This document shows, one piece after another, positions 46,309-56,019 of a stretch of DNA of 64,000 nucleotides; position 1 is the first letter of the stretch; every line of letters starts with the position of its first letter. Source of the DNA: Delftia sp. PS-11 (GTDB lineage: Bacteria; Pseudomonadota; Gammaproteobacteria; Burkholderiales; Burkholderiaceae_C). The notes beneath the pieces are model-generated. The model did not search any database and had not been told where the DNA came from. It was given only the letters and a program-made list of their open reading frames with translations. The DNA lies in NCBI RefSeq assembly GCF_029870285.1, contig NZ_JACSYA010000005.1, positions 124,001 to 188,000 on the forward strand. The letters are read 5' to 3'. The position numbers and the translations under genes were made by a program.

Positions 46309-47874
46309 ATGAGTACCCCACTTGCGCTTTCCATCAGCATGCACCCCGCCGACAACGTGGCCATCGTGGCCAACGACGGCGGACTGCCCGCCGGCACGGT
46401 GATGCCCGATGGCCTGGTGCTGATCGACAAGGTTCCCCAGGCCCACAAGGTGGCGCTGGTGGACATTCCCGAAGGCGGCGCCGTGCGCCGCTACAACGTG
46501 GTCATCGGCTACGCGCTCAAGCCCATCGCTGCCGGCAGCTGGGTCCATGAGCGCCTGCTGCAGATGCCCGAGGCGCGCTCGCTGCAGGGCCTGCCCATGG
46601 CCACCGTGGAGCGGCCCGTGCTGGAGCCACTCGCGGGCCATACCTTCGAGGGCTACCGCAATGCCGACGGCACGGTGGGCACGCGCAACATCCTGGCCAT
46701 CACCACCACGGTGCAGTGCGTGGCCGGGGTGCTCGATTTCGCGGTGCGCCGCATCAAGGCCGAGCTGCTGCCCCGCTATCCCAACGTGGACGACGTGGTG
46801 GGGCTGGAGCATACCTATGGCTGCGGCGTGGCCATCGATGCCGTGGGCGCCGAGATCCCGCAGCGCACGCTGCGCAACATCAGCCGCAACCCCAACTTCG
46901 GCGGCGAGGTGATGGTGGTCAGCCTGGGCTGCGAAAAGCTGCAGCCCGAGCGCCTGCTGCCGCCGGGCTCCTTTCCCATCGCCGATGAGCGCGCGCCGCA
47001 GCTGGACGTGGTCTGCCTGCAGGACGAGGCCCATGTGGGCTTCATGTCCATGATCGACTCCATCATGGAGCGCGCCAAGGTCCACCTGGAACGCCTGAAT
47101 GCGCGTCGCCGCGAAACCGTGCCCGCCAGCGCCCTGGTCGTGGGCGTGCAGTGCGGCGGCAGCGATGCCTTCAGCGGCGTCACCGCCAACCCGGCCGTGG
47201 GCTTTTGCACCGACTTGCTGGTGCGCGCAGGCGCCACCGTGATGTTCAGCGAGGTGACCGAGGTGCGCGACGGCATCGACCAGCTCACCTCGCGCGCCTC
47301 CAGCCCCGAAGTGGCCCAGGCCATGATCGATGAGATGGCCTGGTACGACGCCTATCTGGACAAGGGCCGCGTGGACCGTAGCGCCAACACCACGCCCGGC
47401 AACAAGAAGGGCGGTCTGTCCAACATTGTCGAAAAAGCGATGGGCTCCATCGTCAAGAGCGGCTCGGCCCCCATCACGGGCGTGCTGTCGCCGGGCCAGC
47501 GGCTGGCGGACCGGGGCATCGAGCGTGGCCTGGTCTATGCGGCCACGCCTGCCAGCGACTTCATCTGCGGCACGCTGCAGGTGGCTGCCGGCATGAACCT
47601 GCATGTGTTCACCACAGGCCGGGGCACCCCCTATGGCCTGGCCGAGGTGCCCGTGATCAAGGTGGCCACGCGCAGCGATCTGGCGCGGCGCTGGCATGAC
47701 CTCATGGACGTCAATGCCGGGCGCATCGCCGATGGCCAGGCCTCCATTGCCGACGTGGGCTGGGAGCTGTTTCACCTGATGCTGGATGTGGCCAGCGGCC
47801 GCAAGAAGACCTGGGCCGAGCAGTGGAAGCTGCACAACGCGCTGGTGCTGTTCAACCCGGCGCCGGTGACCTGA
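46309..47874 (+). CDS. garD: Galactarate dehydratase
   Basis: 521 residues, UxaA/GarD family of iron-dependent dehydratases. An N-terminal SAF-like domain (to about 95; [36 protein letters not shown]) precedes the catalytic part: [76 protein letters not shown]. These match GarD and are distinct from altronate dehydratase. It dehydrates meso-galactarate to 5-keto-4-deoxyglucarate, the substrate of KdgD. Confidence 0.93.
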   Translation: MSTPLALSISMHPADNVAIVANDGGLPAGTVMPDGLVLIDKVPQAHKVALVDIPEGGAVRRYNVVIGYALKPIAAGSWVHERLLQMPEARSLQGLPMATVERPVLEPLAGHTFEGYRNADGTVGTRNILAITTTVQCVAGVLDFAVRRIKAELLPRYPNVDDVVGLEHTYGCGVAIDAVGAEIPQRTLRNISRNPNFGGEVMVVSLGCEKLQPERLLPPGSFPIADERAPQLDVVCLQDEAHVGFMSMIDSIMERAKVHLERLNARRRETVPASALVVGVQCGGSDAFSGVTANPAVGFCTDLLVRAGATVMFSEVTEVRDGIDQLTSRASSPEVAQAMIDEMAWYDAYLDKGRVDRSANTTPGNKKGGLSNIVEKAMGSIVKSGSAPITGVLSPGQRLADRGIERGLVYAATPASDFICGTLQVAAGMNLHVFTTGRGTPYGLAEVPVIKVATRSDLARRWHDLMDVNAGRIADGQASIADVGWELFHLMLDVASGRKKTWAEQWKLHNALVLFNPAPVT

Positions 47875-47893
47875 GCCTGCCTGCGCACCCGCG

Positions 47894-47923
47894 CAGCCCT
47901 GTCAGCATGCGCTGACAGGGCTG
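47894..47923 (+). terminator. Hairpin after garD
   Basis: CAGCCCTGTCAGC (47894-47906), loop ATGC, GCTGACAGGGCTG (47911-47923): perfect 13-base stem starting 19 bases after the garD stop. No T-run follows, but it is the natural end of the rightward aldarate operon. Confidence 0.65.
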
Positions 47924-47950
47924 CAGGGCATGGCTGCGCACAATGGAGCC

Positions 47951-48901
47951 ATGCCTTTTGCCTCCTTTTCCTGGCGGGCCCGTGGCCTGCGGCTGCCAGG
48001 GCCCCTGCGGCCCCTGCGCGAGGCCGTGCAGCTGTGGCTGGACGCCGATGGCCTGCGCATGAGCGCCGCCATGTCCTTCTACGGCGTCCTCAGCCTGGCG
48101 CCGCTGCTGCTGTTGCTGGTCGGCCTGCTGGGCTGGTGGGTGGACCGCAGCTATGTGGAGCACCAGCTGATCGGCCAGATCCAGGAGGTGGTCGGCGAGC
48201 GTGGCGCCCAGGTGGTGCGCGGCGCACTGGACAGCGCCCGGCGGCCTGACGAGGGGCGGCTGGCCTCGCTATTGGGCTTCCTGCTGCTGATGTCGGGCGC
48301 CACGGGCGTGTTCGTGGAGTTGCAGGCGGCGCTCGAAAAACTCTGGCTCTCGGGCGGCGTGCCACCGCCGCCCAAGGCCGTCTGGTGGCGCATGGCCGTG
48401 CTGCGCTTGCGCGGCCTGGCCTATGTGCTGGCCCTGGGCTTTCTGCTGCTGGTGTCCATGGTGCTTTCCACCGCCATACAGCTGCTCACCCACTGGGCTG
48501 CAACCCTGCTGCGGATGGAACCTCCGGGGGTCTTGATCAGTCTCATCAACGAAAGCGTGTCCTTTGGCATCGCCGTGCTGCTTTTCGTGGGCCTGATGCG
48601 CCTGGGCGCGGGCCCCCAGCCCCGCCTGCGCTATCTGGTGCTGGGCGCCGTCACAGGGGCCCTGCTGTTCACCCTGGGCAAGCAGGCCCTGGCCTGGTAC
48701 CTGTCCACGGCAGCTGTGGTCTCAGCCTATGGCGCGGCGGGTTCGCTCGTGGTGGTGCTGATGTGGATCTATGTCTCGTCGGCCATTCTGCTGCTGTCCG
48801 CCGCCACGGCCAAGGCCTTCAGCAATGCCCAGGCGCGCTTTACCCACCCCCTGCGCTGGACGCGATCCGCCGCTGAAAAACCGGAGGATGGCTGGCACTG
48901 A
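47951..48901 (+). CDS. YihY/BrkB-family inner membrane protein
   Basis: 316 residues from ATG 47951; an ATG seven codons earlier (47930) abuts the hairpin and is less likely. Six hydrophobic segments; the first follows GLRMSAAMSFYGVLSLAPLL, a family signature. The others include GFLLLMSGATGVFVELQAAL, LAYVLALGFLLLVSMVLSTA, LRYLVLGAVTGALLFTLGKQ and GAAGSLVVVLMWIYVSSAIL with FNAEFTR replaced by SNAQARFTH. Once called ribonuclease BN or serum-resistance BrkB; the true function is unknown. Confidence 0.87.
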   Translation: MPFASFSWRARGLRLPGPLRPLREAVQLWLDADGLRMSAAMSFYGVLSLAPLLLLLVGLLGWWVDRSYVEHQLIGQIQEVVGERGAQVVRGALDSARRPDEGRLASLLGFLLLMSGATGVFVELQAALEKLWLSGGVPPPPKAVWWRMAVLRLRGLAYVLALGFLLLVSMVLSTAIQLLTHWAATLLRMEPPGVLISLINESVSFGIAVLLFVGLMRLGAGPQPRLRYLVLGAVTGALLFTLGKQALAWYLSTAAVVSAYGAAGSLVVVLMWIYVSSAILLLSAATAKAFSNAQARFTHPLRWTRSAAEKPEDGWH

Positions 48902-48993
48902 GCCGCCGGCCTGCGCTCCCGGATGGGGCAGCATGGATGATGGCGTGAGATGAAGATGCGCGGCCGCAGCCCGGCCGCATGAACAGGAAGAAC

Positions 48994-49935
48994 ATGGACC
49001 GATTGCAGACCATGCGGGTATTTCAGACCGTGGCCGACGAGGCCGGGTTTTCGGCGGCGGCACGCCGCCTGGACATGTCCGTGCCCACGGTGACAAGGCT
49101 GGTGGCCGATCTGGAGCAGCACCTGGGCACGCGGCTGCTGCAGCGCACGACGCGCAGCGTTTCGCTGACAGGGGCCGGAGAAGCCTATCTGGAGCGCGTG
49201 CGCGCCATCCTGGCCGATGTGGAGGACGCCTTCAGCCTGGCCCAGTCGCATACGCAGGAGCTGTCGGGCTCCGTGCGCGTGCTGACACCGCCGGTATTCG
49301 CCGAGCATGTGCTGGGCAGTCTGGCTGCGGACTTCCACCAGCGCTATCCCCAGGTGTCCATCGAGGTGTTCGTGGAGTCGGCCAGCGAAGCGGCCGTGGG
49401 CGAATACGACATCACCTTTCTCAGCGCCGAGGAAGGCTATGACGCCAACGTGGTGGCGCGGCCCATCATCTCCACCTGCGGCCTGGCCTGCGCCGCGCCC
49501 GAATACCTGGCTGCGCATGGCATACCCGCCATGCCCCAAGACCTGCAAGACCACCAGTGCCTGCTGCGCCGCCGCGTCCAGGGCCGCACCGACCTGCTGC
49601 GCCTGCGCCGCATCGATGGCAGCGCGGACGAGGTCGAAATCTCCGTGCAGCCCGTGCTCGTGGCCAACCACACGGGCACGCTGCTGCGCGCCACGCTCGC
49701 TGGCGCCGGCATCAGCACCCAGCCGCTGAACCTGATCGCACCCCACCTGCGCTCGGGTCGGCTGTGCCATGTGCTGCCCGAATGGACCACGGGCCACTTC
49801 ACGATCTATGCCACCTTGCCCACGCGCAAATTCATGCCGGCGCGTGTGCGTGCCTTTCTGGATTTCGTGGCCGAGTACACCCAGCGCTCCATGCAGGGTT
49901 TGCCCAAGGCGCCGCCGTCCGCGCAGCCGGCCTGA
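48994..49935 (+). CDS. LysR-type regulator
   Basis: 313 residues from ATG 48994 (DRLQTMRVFQTVADEAGFSA, the usual opening), with an alternative ATG at 48979. Helix-turn-helix within residues 15-60 (AARRLDMSVPTVTRLVADLE, QHLGTRLLQRTTRSVSLTGAG); substrate domain 90-300 of the CrgA/DsdC-like branch. Convergent with the short-chain dehydrogenase gene; the regulated gene is not apparent. Confidence 0.9.
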   Translation: MDRLQTMRVFQTVADEAGFSAAARRLDMSVPTVTRLVADLEQHLGTRLLQRTTRSVSLTGAGEAYLERVRAILADVEDAFSLAQSHTQELSGSVRVLTPPVFAEHVLGSLAADFHQRYPQVSIEVFVESASEAAVGEYDITFLSAEEGYDANVVARPIISTCGLACAAPEYLAAHGIPAMPQDLQDHQCLLRRRVQGRTDLLRLRRIDGSADEVEISVQPVLVANHTGTLLRATLAGAGISTQPLNLIAPHLRSGRLCHVLPEWTTGHFTIYATLPTRKFMPARVRAFLDFVAEYTQRSMQGLPKAPPSAQPA

Positions 49936-49965
49936 ACCCGGGCAGGTGCTGCCTGCCTTCGAGGT

Positions 49966-50739
49966 TCACAGCAGGCTGGCGCCTCCGTCGAGCACCAGCG
50001 CCTGCCCCGTCATGTGGCGCGATGCCTCGGAAGCCAGGTAGACCACGGCGCCCTTGAGGTCCTCTTCGCCGCCGATGCGGCGCAGCGGTGCGCGGGCAAT
50101 GAGCTGGTCGCCGAGTTTGTCGATCAGGCCGTTGGCCAGCTTGCTGGGGAAAAAGCCCGGGCAGATGGCGTTGACACGGATGCCGTAGTGGCCCCATTCC
50201 GAGGCCAGCGTGCGGGCCAGGTGCACGGCTGCCGCCTTGGAGGTGTTGTAGGCAACGGTATTCATGCCGGGCGGCGTGCCCTTGAAGGCCGCGACCGAGG
50301 CCGTGATGATCACGTTGCCCCGCCCCTGGGGAATCATCACGCGGCGCGCGACCTCGCGCGTCAGGAAAAAGGGGGCCGAGACATTGAGGTTCATCACCTT
50401 GTGCCAGGCCTCGTCCGGGTACTCCTCGGCCTTGGCGCCCCAGGTGGCGCCCGCGTTGTTGACGAGGATGTCGATGCCGCTGCAGCGCGCCAGCACATCA
50501 TCGACCAGCGCGGGGATGGCGTCGAACTGCTGCAGGTCGTTGACAAAGGTCTCGACCGGGTAGCCCAGGCCCTGCAGATGGGCCTGCGCCTGGGCCAGCT
50601 CATCGGCCTTGCGTGCCGTGATGGCAAGCCGGGCGCCCATCTCGCCCAGCGCCTCGGCCATCTGCAGGCCCAGGCCGCGCGAGCCTCCGGTGATCAGGGC
50701 CGTCTTGCCCGTGAGGTCGAACAATGCTTTCACGCTCAT
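49966..50739 (-). CDS. Short-chain dehydrogenase/reductase
   Basis: 257 residues from ATG 50739. Classical SDR: TALITGGSRGLGLQMAEALG (nucleotide loop), DILVNNAGATWG, ITASVAAFKG (Ser), TVAYNTSKAAAVHLARTLA (Tyr-x3-Lys), VNAICPGFFPSKL and MTGQALVLDGGASL. The ARKADEL after strand 2 favours NADP(H). Substrate unknown; related to gluconate 5-dehydrogenase and 3-oxoacyl reductases. Confidence 0.9.
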   Translation of the reverse strand: MSVKALFDLTGKTALITGGSRGLGLQMAEALGEMGARLAITARKADELAQAQAHLQGLGYPVETFVNDLQQFDAIPALVDDVLARCSGIDILVNNAGATWGAKAEEYPDEAWHKVMNLNVSAPFFLTREVARRVMIPQGRGNVIITASVAAFKGTPPGMNTVAYNTSKAAAVHLARTLASEWGHYGIRVNAICPGFFPSKLANGLIDKLGDQLIARAPLRRIGGEEDLKGAVVYLASEASRHMTGQALVLDGGASLL

Positions 50740-50845
50740 GCTGAATGTCTCCTGGCTGGGTGTCCGTGGTTGACCCACGGGCACCATGCTAGGTCCGTCC
50801 AGCCGCGTGCGCTGTCGTCTAGGCTACTGCAGCAGCCCGGGGTGC

Positions 50846-51619
50846 TTACTTCTCGACGAAGGCGCGCTCGACCACGAAGTCGCCGGGCGTGGTGGTGTTG
50901 CCTTCCTTGAAGCCGCGCTGCTCCAGCAGCTCCTTGAGCTCGTTGAGCATGGCCGGGCTGCCGCACAGCATGACGCGGTCGGTCTCGGGGTTCAGCTCGG
51001 GCAGGCCGATGTTCTGCGGGAAGGTGCCGGCCGTGATCTGGTTGGAGATGCGGCCCTGGTTGCGGAAGGGCTCGCGCGTCACCGTGGGGTAGTAGATGAG
51101 CTTGTCCTTGACGATCTCGCCCAGGAATTCGTGCTCGGGCAGCTCCTTCTCGAACAGCTCCTGGTAGGCCAGCTCCTCGACCTGGCGCACGCCATGCACG
51201 ACGACGACCTTCTCGAAGCGTTCGTAGGTCTCGGGGTCGCGCGCCACGGCCAGCCAGGGCGCCAGGCCCGTGCCGGTGCCGATCAGGTACAGGTTCTTGC
51301 CGGGCAGCAGGTAGTCGATCAGCAGCGTGCCGGTGGGCTTCTTGCCGACGATGATGGTGTCACCCACCTGGATGTTCTGCAGGCGCGAGGTCAGCGGGCC
51401 GTCGGGCACCTTGATGGACAGGAACTCCAGATGCTCCTCGTAGTTGGGGCTGGCAATGGAGTAGGCGCGCAGCAGGTTCTTGCCATCGACCTTCAGGCCG
51501 ATCATCGTGAAATGGCCGTTGGAAAAGCGCAGCGCGGTGTCGCGGGTCGTGGTGAAGGAGAAAAGGCGGTCGGTCCAGTGGTGGACGGACAGCACGCGTT
51601 CTTCAAGAAAAGCACTCAT
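50846..51619 (-). CDS. fpr: Ferredoxin--NADP+ reductase (bacterial subclass I)
   Basis: 257 residues. FAD loop LLRAYSIASPNYEEHLEF, phosphate-binding KKPTGTLL, NADP loop LIGTGTGLAPWLAVARDPET, GVRQVEELAYQELF, VMLCGSPAMLNELKELLEQR and the C-terminal FVVERAFVEK, where the last residues stack on the flavin as in Azotobacter/Pseudomonas Fpr. It reduces ferredoxin or flavodoxin for Fe-S supply and oxidative-stress defence. Single gene. Confidence 0.95.
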   Translation of the reverse strand: MSAFLEERVLSVHHWTDRLFSFTTTRDTALRFSNGHFTMIGLKVDGKNLLRAYSIASPNYEEHLEFLSIKVPDGPLTSRLQNIQVGDTIIVGKKPTGTLLIDYLLPGKNLYLIGTGTGLAPWLAVARDPETYERFEKVVVVHGVRQVEELAYQELFEKELPEHEFLGEIVKDKLIYYPTVTREPFRNQGRISNQITAGTFPQNIGLPELNPETDRVMLCGSPAMLNELKELLEQRGFKEGNTTTPGDFVVERAFVEK

Positions 51620-51892
51620 GTTGGCAATACGGTGGATTCGGGGCGGGCAAGGCCCGCCGGGACGTTGCAATGAGGGGTCAGTGCCGTTCAGGCACGCGGT
51701 GGCGGGAAGCACAAGGGGCAGGACGCATCGCGCATTGCCGCTGCTTCGTGGCGGCCGGTGACCGGACAAGGTGGATATTGTCCGGCAAATGGCCGCAAAA
51801 CGGTGTGGTACGGGCCTTTGTCTTGATACGGATTAGTGATAAGCAAAATGACGGCGCCCGGGCGCTCCATGCCGGCTGGCGGCGCTGCGCCA

Positions 51893-52831
51893 TCATGCGC
51901 TGGCCTCTGGCGCCGCCTCCCGCAGGGTCCATGGGCGCACAGCCTCGGCCAGCCAGTCCATGAGCACGCGCACGCGGCGTGGCAGCTGGCGGCGCTGGGC
52001 ATAGACCAGATGCAGGGCCATGGGTGGAGGGGGATGCCGGGGCAGCACCTCGATCAGTGCGCCGGTCTCCAGCAGTGACTGTACGGCCAGGCGCGGGACT
52101 TGGATCAGCCCCAGGCCGGCCTGGCAGGCCGAAAGATAGGCTTCTGCATTGTTCACCGTCAGCGCGCCCGCCATGGGCAGGTGGCAGGTCTGCCCGCCCT
52201 GCTCGTACTCGAAGCCCTGCGCCCTTGCTCCCAGCGTGCGCTGGTAGTGCACGAGCCGGTGCCTGTCCAGGTCGGTCAGGCTGGCAGGCAGGCCATGGGC
52301 CCGGACATAGCAGGGACTGGCGCAGGTGGCCAATGGCAGCAGGCCCAGCGGCCGCGCCACCAGTCCTGGCTCGTCCACGGGCCCCAGGCGCAGCACGCAG
52401 TCAAAGCCTTCGCGCACCAGATCCACGCGCCGCTCGGTGCAGCTCAGCTCCAGCTCCAGCGCCGGGTGCTGGCGCAGCAGTTGCGGCAACCGGGGCATGA
52501 CCACATGGCGCACCAGTCCGGTGGACATGTCCAGCCGCACCTTGCCCTGCAGCGGCGCATCGCCATCCTGCTGGAACAGGCCCTGGAATTCGTCGATGTC
52601 GGACAGCAGGTCCTGGCAGCGCGCGTAGCAGGCCTGGCCGTCCTGGGTCAGCTGCACGCGCCGCGTGGTCCGGTGCAGCAGCCGCGTGCCCAGCCGCGCT
52701 TCCAGTTGCTGCACGGCATGCGAGACGCTGGCCTTGGGCAGTCCCATGCTGTCGGCGGCACGTGTGAAGCTGGCCATCTCCGCTACACGGCTGAAGATTT
52801 GCATGTGCTCCAGAAGCTTGATTGTTTGCAT
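51893..52831 (-). CDS. LysR-type regulator of the divergent short-chain dehydrogenase
   Basis: 312 residues from ATG 52831 (MQTIKLLEHMQIFSRVAEMA). Helix-turn-helix: ASFTRAADSMGLPKASVSHA, VQQLEARLGTRLLHRTTRRV; ligand domain of the CrgA-like branch (VRLDMSTGLVRHVVMPRLPQ). It is divergent from an SDR gene with 92 bases between starts, a common LysR/SDR pairing in proteobacteria. Confidence 0.9.
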   Translation of the reverse strand: MQTIKLLEHMQIFSRVAEMASFTRAADSMGLPKASVSHAVQQLEARLGTRLLHRTTRRVQLTQDGQACYARCQDLLSDIDEFQGLFQQDGDAPLQGKVRLDMSTGLVRHVVMPRLPQLLRQHPALELELSCTERRVDLVREGFDCVLRLGPVDEPGLVARPLGLLPLATCASPCYVRAHGLPASLTDLDRHRLVHYQRTLGARAQGFEYEQGGQTCHLPMAGALTVNNAEAYLSACQAGLGLIQVPRLAVQSLLETGALIEVLPRHPPPPMALHLVYAQRRQLPRRVRVLMDWLAEAVRPWTLREAAPEASA

Positions 52832-52842
52832 GGAATGAACAA

Positions 52843-52866
52843 ATAAATCAAAAAAGACCAATTTAT
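52843..52866. promoter_or_regulatory. Candidate LysR binding site between regulator and SDR gene
   Basis: ATAAAT (52843-52848), 12 bases, ATTTAT (52861-52866): inverted arms within the T-N11-A-like geometry of LysR sites, in the AT-rich middle of the divergent spacer. Confidence 0.4.
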
Positions 52867-52923
52867 CCAAAAAACTGCCTTCAATACAGTGGCTGGCATT
52901 GCAACCACTTTCTGGAATCCGCG

Positions 52924-53709
52924 ATGACCGCAAACGCTTCCTTTCCTGTCCACCCTCGCCGCATCGTTCTCATCACCGGCGGCAGCAGGGGCCTGGGCCG
53001 CAATGCCGCCGAGCATCTGGCGCGCCAGGGCTTTGACGTGGTGCTGACCTACCGTGAGCGCGCCGACGAAGCGCAGGCTGCCGTCGCCGCCATCGGGGCG
53101 CTGGGCGCTCGCGCGCTGGCCCTGCAGCTGGATGTGGCACGCAGCGCCGGCTTCGCAGACTTCGCCGGCCGTGTGCGCCAGGCGCTGGCCGGGCAATGGC
53201 ATGTCGGGCATCTGGATGGGCTGGTGCACAACGCAGGCATCGGCATCCATGCGCCGTTCACGGCCACCACCGAAGCCCAGTTCGACGAGCTGGCAGCCAT
53301 CCACCTGAAGGCTCCGTTTTTCCTGAGCCAGCACCTGCTGCCGCTGCTGCGCGACGGCGCCAGCATCATCCATCTGTCCAGCGGCCTCACGCGCTTCACC
53401 CAGCCGGGCTATGCGGCCTATGCATCCATGAAGGGCGGCGTGGAGGTGTTGACACGCTACCTGGCCCGCGAGCTGGGGCCGCGCGGAATCCGGGTCAATA
53501 CGGTGGCGCCGGGGGCCATCGCCACGGATTTCGGCGGCGGGCGCGTGCGCGACGATGCGCAGGTCGGCGCCGCGCTTGCGGCCCAGACCGCGCTGGGCCG
53601 CGTGGGCCTGCCCGACGACATCGGTCCCGTGATGGCGGCACTGCTGCAGCCCGGCATGGGCTGGGTGCAGGGCCAGCGCATCGAAGCCTCGGGCGGCATG
53701 TTCCTCTGA
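52924..53709 (+). CDS. Short-chain dehydrogenase/reductase under LysR control
   Basis: 261 residues from ATG 52924. IVLITGGSRGLGRNAAEHLA, GLVHNAGIGIHAPF, ASIIHLSSGLTRFTQPGYAA with YAAYASMKGGVEVLTRYLAR (Tyr-x3-Lys), GIRVNTVAPGAIATDFGGG, and a terminal VQGQRIEASGGMFL. Resembles 3-oxoacyl-[ACP] reductase-like and quinone-linked SDRs; substrate unknown. It ends 15 bases before the stop of the opposing iron-uptake operon. Confidence 0.9.
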   Translation: MTANASFPVHPRRIVLITGGSRGLGRNAAEHLARQGFDVVLTYRERADEAQAAVAAIGALGARALALQLDVARSAGFADFAGRVRQALAGQWHVGHLDGLVHNAGIGIHAPFTATTEAQFDELAAIHLKAPFFLSQHLLPLLRDGASIIHLSSGLTRFTQPGYAAYASMKGGVEVLTRYLARELGPRGIRVNTVAPGAIATDFGGGRVRDDAQVGAALAAQTALGRVGLPDDIGPVMAALLQPGMGWVQGQRIEASGGMFL

Positions 53710-53724
53710 GTCCGTGCCGCGTCG

Positions 53725-54006
53725 TCAGCGCAGGCGCCCGTGCGCCACCATGCCCAGCAGCACGATGGCGGCCGCCGCGCTGATGTGGCCCACCCAGGCC
53801 ACCAGCCCCAGGGACCAGGGCTGCACCTGCAGCGCTGCCCAGAGCGACAGCGCCAGCAGCGCCCAGCCTGCTGTGCGCAGCCAGCGCGCGCGCTCAGGGG
53901 GCAGCTCCTGGCCGAGCAGGTCCTGCTGGTGGCGGTCCATGGCCAGGGCCAGGCAGGCGAAGGCGCCCAGGGCCAGGAGCTGGCAGATCAGATGGGCGCC
54001 GCTCAT
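53725..54006 (-). CDS. DUF3325-family small membrane protein
   Basis: 93 residues with three hydrophobic segments (about 5-22, 43-60, 66-88) and the family pattern MDRHQQDLLGQELP after helix 1. Start overlaps the stop of the PepSY gene (ATGA). DUF3325 proteins follow DUF3649 and PepSY genes in siderophore-uptake operons; molecular role unknown. Confidence 0.82.
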   Translation of the reverse strand: MSGAHLICQLLALGAFACLALAMDRHQQDLLGQELPPERARWLRTAGWALLALSLWAALQVQPWSLGLVAWVGHISAAAAIVLLGMVAHGRLR

Positions 54007-55631
54007 GCCTGTGCCTCCGTCTGGGGCATTGCGGCTGTTCTGGCAGCACGCGCGGGCCTGGCCTGGGGCCGGTGGCGCCGCGTGCGCAGTGCCAGATGGG
54101 CATGCAGTGCGGCCAGGGCCAGCAGCATGAGGTCCATGCCCGCGAACACCCAGTCGCCATGGCGCAGGCTGGCATGCAGGCCCCGGTCCGTGGTCAGTGC
54201 GTTGGCCACGGGCAGCAGCGCCAGCATGGCGGCTGCAGTCCACAGCAGCTCGACCCAGGCCCGCTTGGCAGGCCGGCCCAGCGCCCAGAACAGCGCCGCG
54301 CCCCAGGCGATGAACATGGCGTGGATTTCCCATTCGGCGCGCTGGGCCATGCCCAGGGGCAGCAGCCGGTTGGCCCACAGCATGGCCGCCATGCCGATGG
54401 ACAGGCCCGCGATGGTGGCAATGTTGAGCCGCTCCACAAGCCGCATGCTGAAGTGCGGCCTGTCGGGGTCGGGCAGCTTGCTGCGCCGCTTGACGGTCCA
54501 CAGCACCAGCCCTGTGCCCACCATGGCCGTGCCGGCCAGGCTGACGAGAAAGTACAGCCAGCGCGTGGCCAGATCGCCAAAGCGGCCCAGGTGCAGCGCG
54601 TAGAGCACGCCGCGCGTCTCGGCGGCAGCGCCCACGCGGTCCTGCGCCTGCAGCAGCGCGCCGCTGGCGCCGTCGAACAGCAGGAACTGCGGGCTGAACG
54701 AGACGCGGCCATGGTCGCCGCGTATCACGGCCACGCGCGCGCCGGCGTCGCCAGGCTGGGTGATGTTCAGGCGTCCCACCTGGCCCGGCCCCCAGCGCTG
54801 CTCGGCCTGGCGCACCATGTCGGCCAGCGGCGCCAGGGGCGCGGCCTGGCCCGTGGGCTTGCCGGGCGCGATGAAGGCGTTCAGCTGCAGGCTTGCCTCC
54901 TGGCGCTGCTGCGCAGTCATGTCCGTGGCCAGGCTGGCCCAGGGCATGTACATCAGCGCCAGTGTCACCAGCCCCGTATAGGTGATCATCAGATGGAACG
55001 GCAGCCCCAGCACCGACAGCGCGTTGTGTGCATCCAGCCAGGAACGCTGGCCCTTGCCCCAGCGGAAGGTGAAGAAGTCGGCAAAGATCTTCTTGTGTGT
55101 GATCACGCCGCTGACGATGGCCACCAGCATGAACATGGCGCACAGGCCCGCAAGGTAGCGGCCCCACATCACCGGCATGTAGTGGAACTGGAAATGGAAG
55201 CGGTAGAAGAACTCGCCGCCGCGCGTATCGCGCGCCACATCTTCCAGGCGCGCACCCGTGGCGGGGTCGAAAAGGCTGTGCTCGAAGCCGCGCTTGTCAG
55301 GGTTCTCGGCAGGGCTCCAGAACACCAGGGCCGCCGTGCTGCGCTCGTCGGGCAGCGAGATCAGCCAGCGCGGGCTGTTCGGCGCCAGGCGCGCCATGGC
55401 ATCGCCTACGCGCTGGGCCGCCAGCGCAGGCTCGGCGGCCTGGCTGGCGGGTGGCAGCTCGGGCTGCATCCACTGCGTGATCTCGTTCTTGAAGTAGCTC
55501 ACCGTGCCCGTGAGGAACATGGCGTAGAGGAACCAGCCCAGCAGCAGCCCGGTCCAGGTGTGCAGGCCGGACATGGCCTGGCGAATGCCCTGGGCCTTGG
55601 CTGCGGGCCGGGGTTGGCTGGCGGCGCTCAT
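54003..55631 (-). CDS. PepSY-associated transmembrane (iron-uptake) protein
   Basis: 542 residues. Start ATG 55631 overlaps the preceding stop by 4 bases. Begins with GLHTWTGLLLGWFLYAMFLT (helix 1, with the conserved His), followed by a large periplasmic PepSY part, RFHFQFHYMPVMWGRYLAGL, SGVITHKKIFADFFTFRWGK, LDAHNALSVLGLPFHLMITY and more helices to the end. Family members sit in Fur-regulated siderophore loci and are thought to reduce ferric siderophores at the inner membrane (FoxB/PiuB-like). Membrane His residues could bind haem, which fits a reductase, but this is inferred. Confidence 0.88.
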   Translation of the reverse strand: MSAASQPRPAAKAQGIRQAMSGLHTWTGLLLGWFLYAMFLTGTVSYFKNEITQWMQPELPPASQAAEPALAAQRVGDAMARLAPNSPRWLISLPDERSTAALVFWSPAENPDKRGFEHSLFDPATGARLEDVARDTRGGEFFYRFHFQFHYMPVMWGRYLAGLCAMFMLVAIVSGVITHKKIFADFFTFRWGKGQRSWLDAHNALSVLGLPFHLMITYTGLVTLALMYMPWASLATDMTAQQRQEASLQLNAFIAPGKPTGQAAPLAPLADMVRQAEQRWGPGQVGRLNITQPGDAGARVAVIRGDHGRVSFSPQFLLFDGASGALLQAQDRVGAAAETRGVLYALHLGRFGDLATRWLYFLVSLAGTAMVGTGLVLWTVKRRSKLPDPDRPHFSMRLVERLNIATIAGLSIGMAAMLWANRLLPLGMAQRAEWEIHAMFIAWGAALFWALGRPAKRAWVELLWTAAAMLALLPVANALTTDRGLHASLRHGDWVFAGMDLMLLALAALHAHLALRTRRHRPQARPARAARTAAMPQTEAQA

Positions 55632-55942
55632 GCCCCGATCCCCTTGCCCCAGGTCCACCAGGCGGCGGGCGCCAGCGCCAGGGCCACGGCCAGCAGTCCG
55701 CCCCAGGCCCGCCAGGCGCTGCGCACGGCAAACACCCAGACGGCCGCGCCTGCGTAGACGGCAAAGCTCAGCAAGGTGCCCGCGATCGCCGCCTGGACCC
55801 GGTCGGCGGGCAGGGCCAGCACGGCCACGCTGGCCAGCGCGGCCACGGCATAGCCGCCCAGCAGCGCAGCCAGGATGCGCGAAGTCAATGGGCCGTGGCG
55901 GTGGAGCCAGTCGATAGGAAGGCGCAGTGGCAAGGAGGGCAT
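55628..55942 (-). CDS. DUF3649-family membrane protein
   Basis: 104 residues from ATG 55942 with a GGAGG-like site close by (no SD at the earlier in-frame ATG). Three hydrophobic segments and the family start SRILAALLGGYAVAALASVA, then VWVFAVRSAWRAWGG and WWTWGKG. First gene of the iron-uptake trio, 78 bases below the Fur-box-like palindrome. Confidence 0.82.
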   Translation of the reverse strand: MPSLPLRLPIDWLHRHGPLTSRILAALLGGYAVAALASVAVLALPADRVQAAIAGTLLSFAVYAGAAVWVFAVRSAWRAWGGLLAVALALAPAAWWTWGKGIGA

Positions 55943-56019
55943 GGCGCAGTGCCTGGGCAGGTTCGGACAACGCCGCCGGCACGGGTCATGGCGTGGCGGC
56001 GGCTGCATGGGCGCTGCAT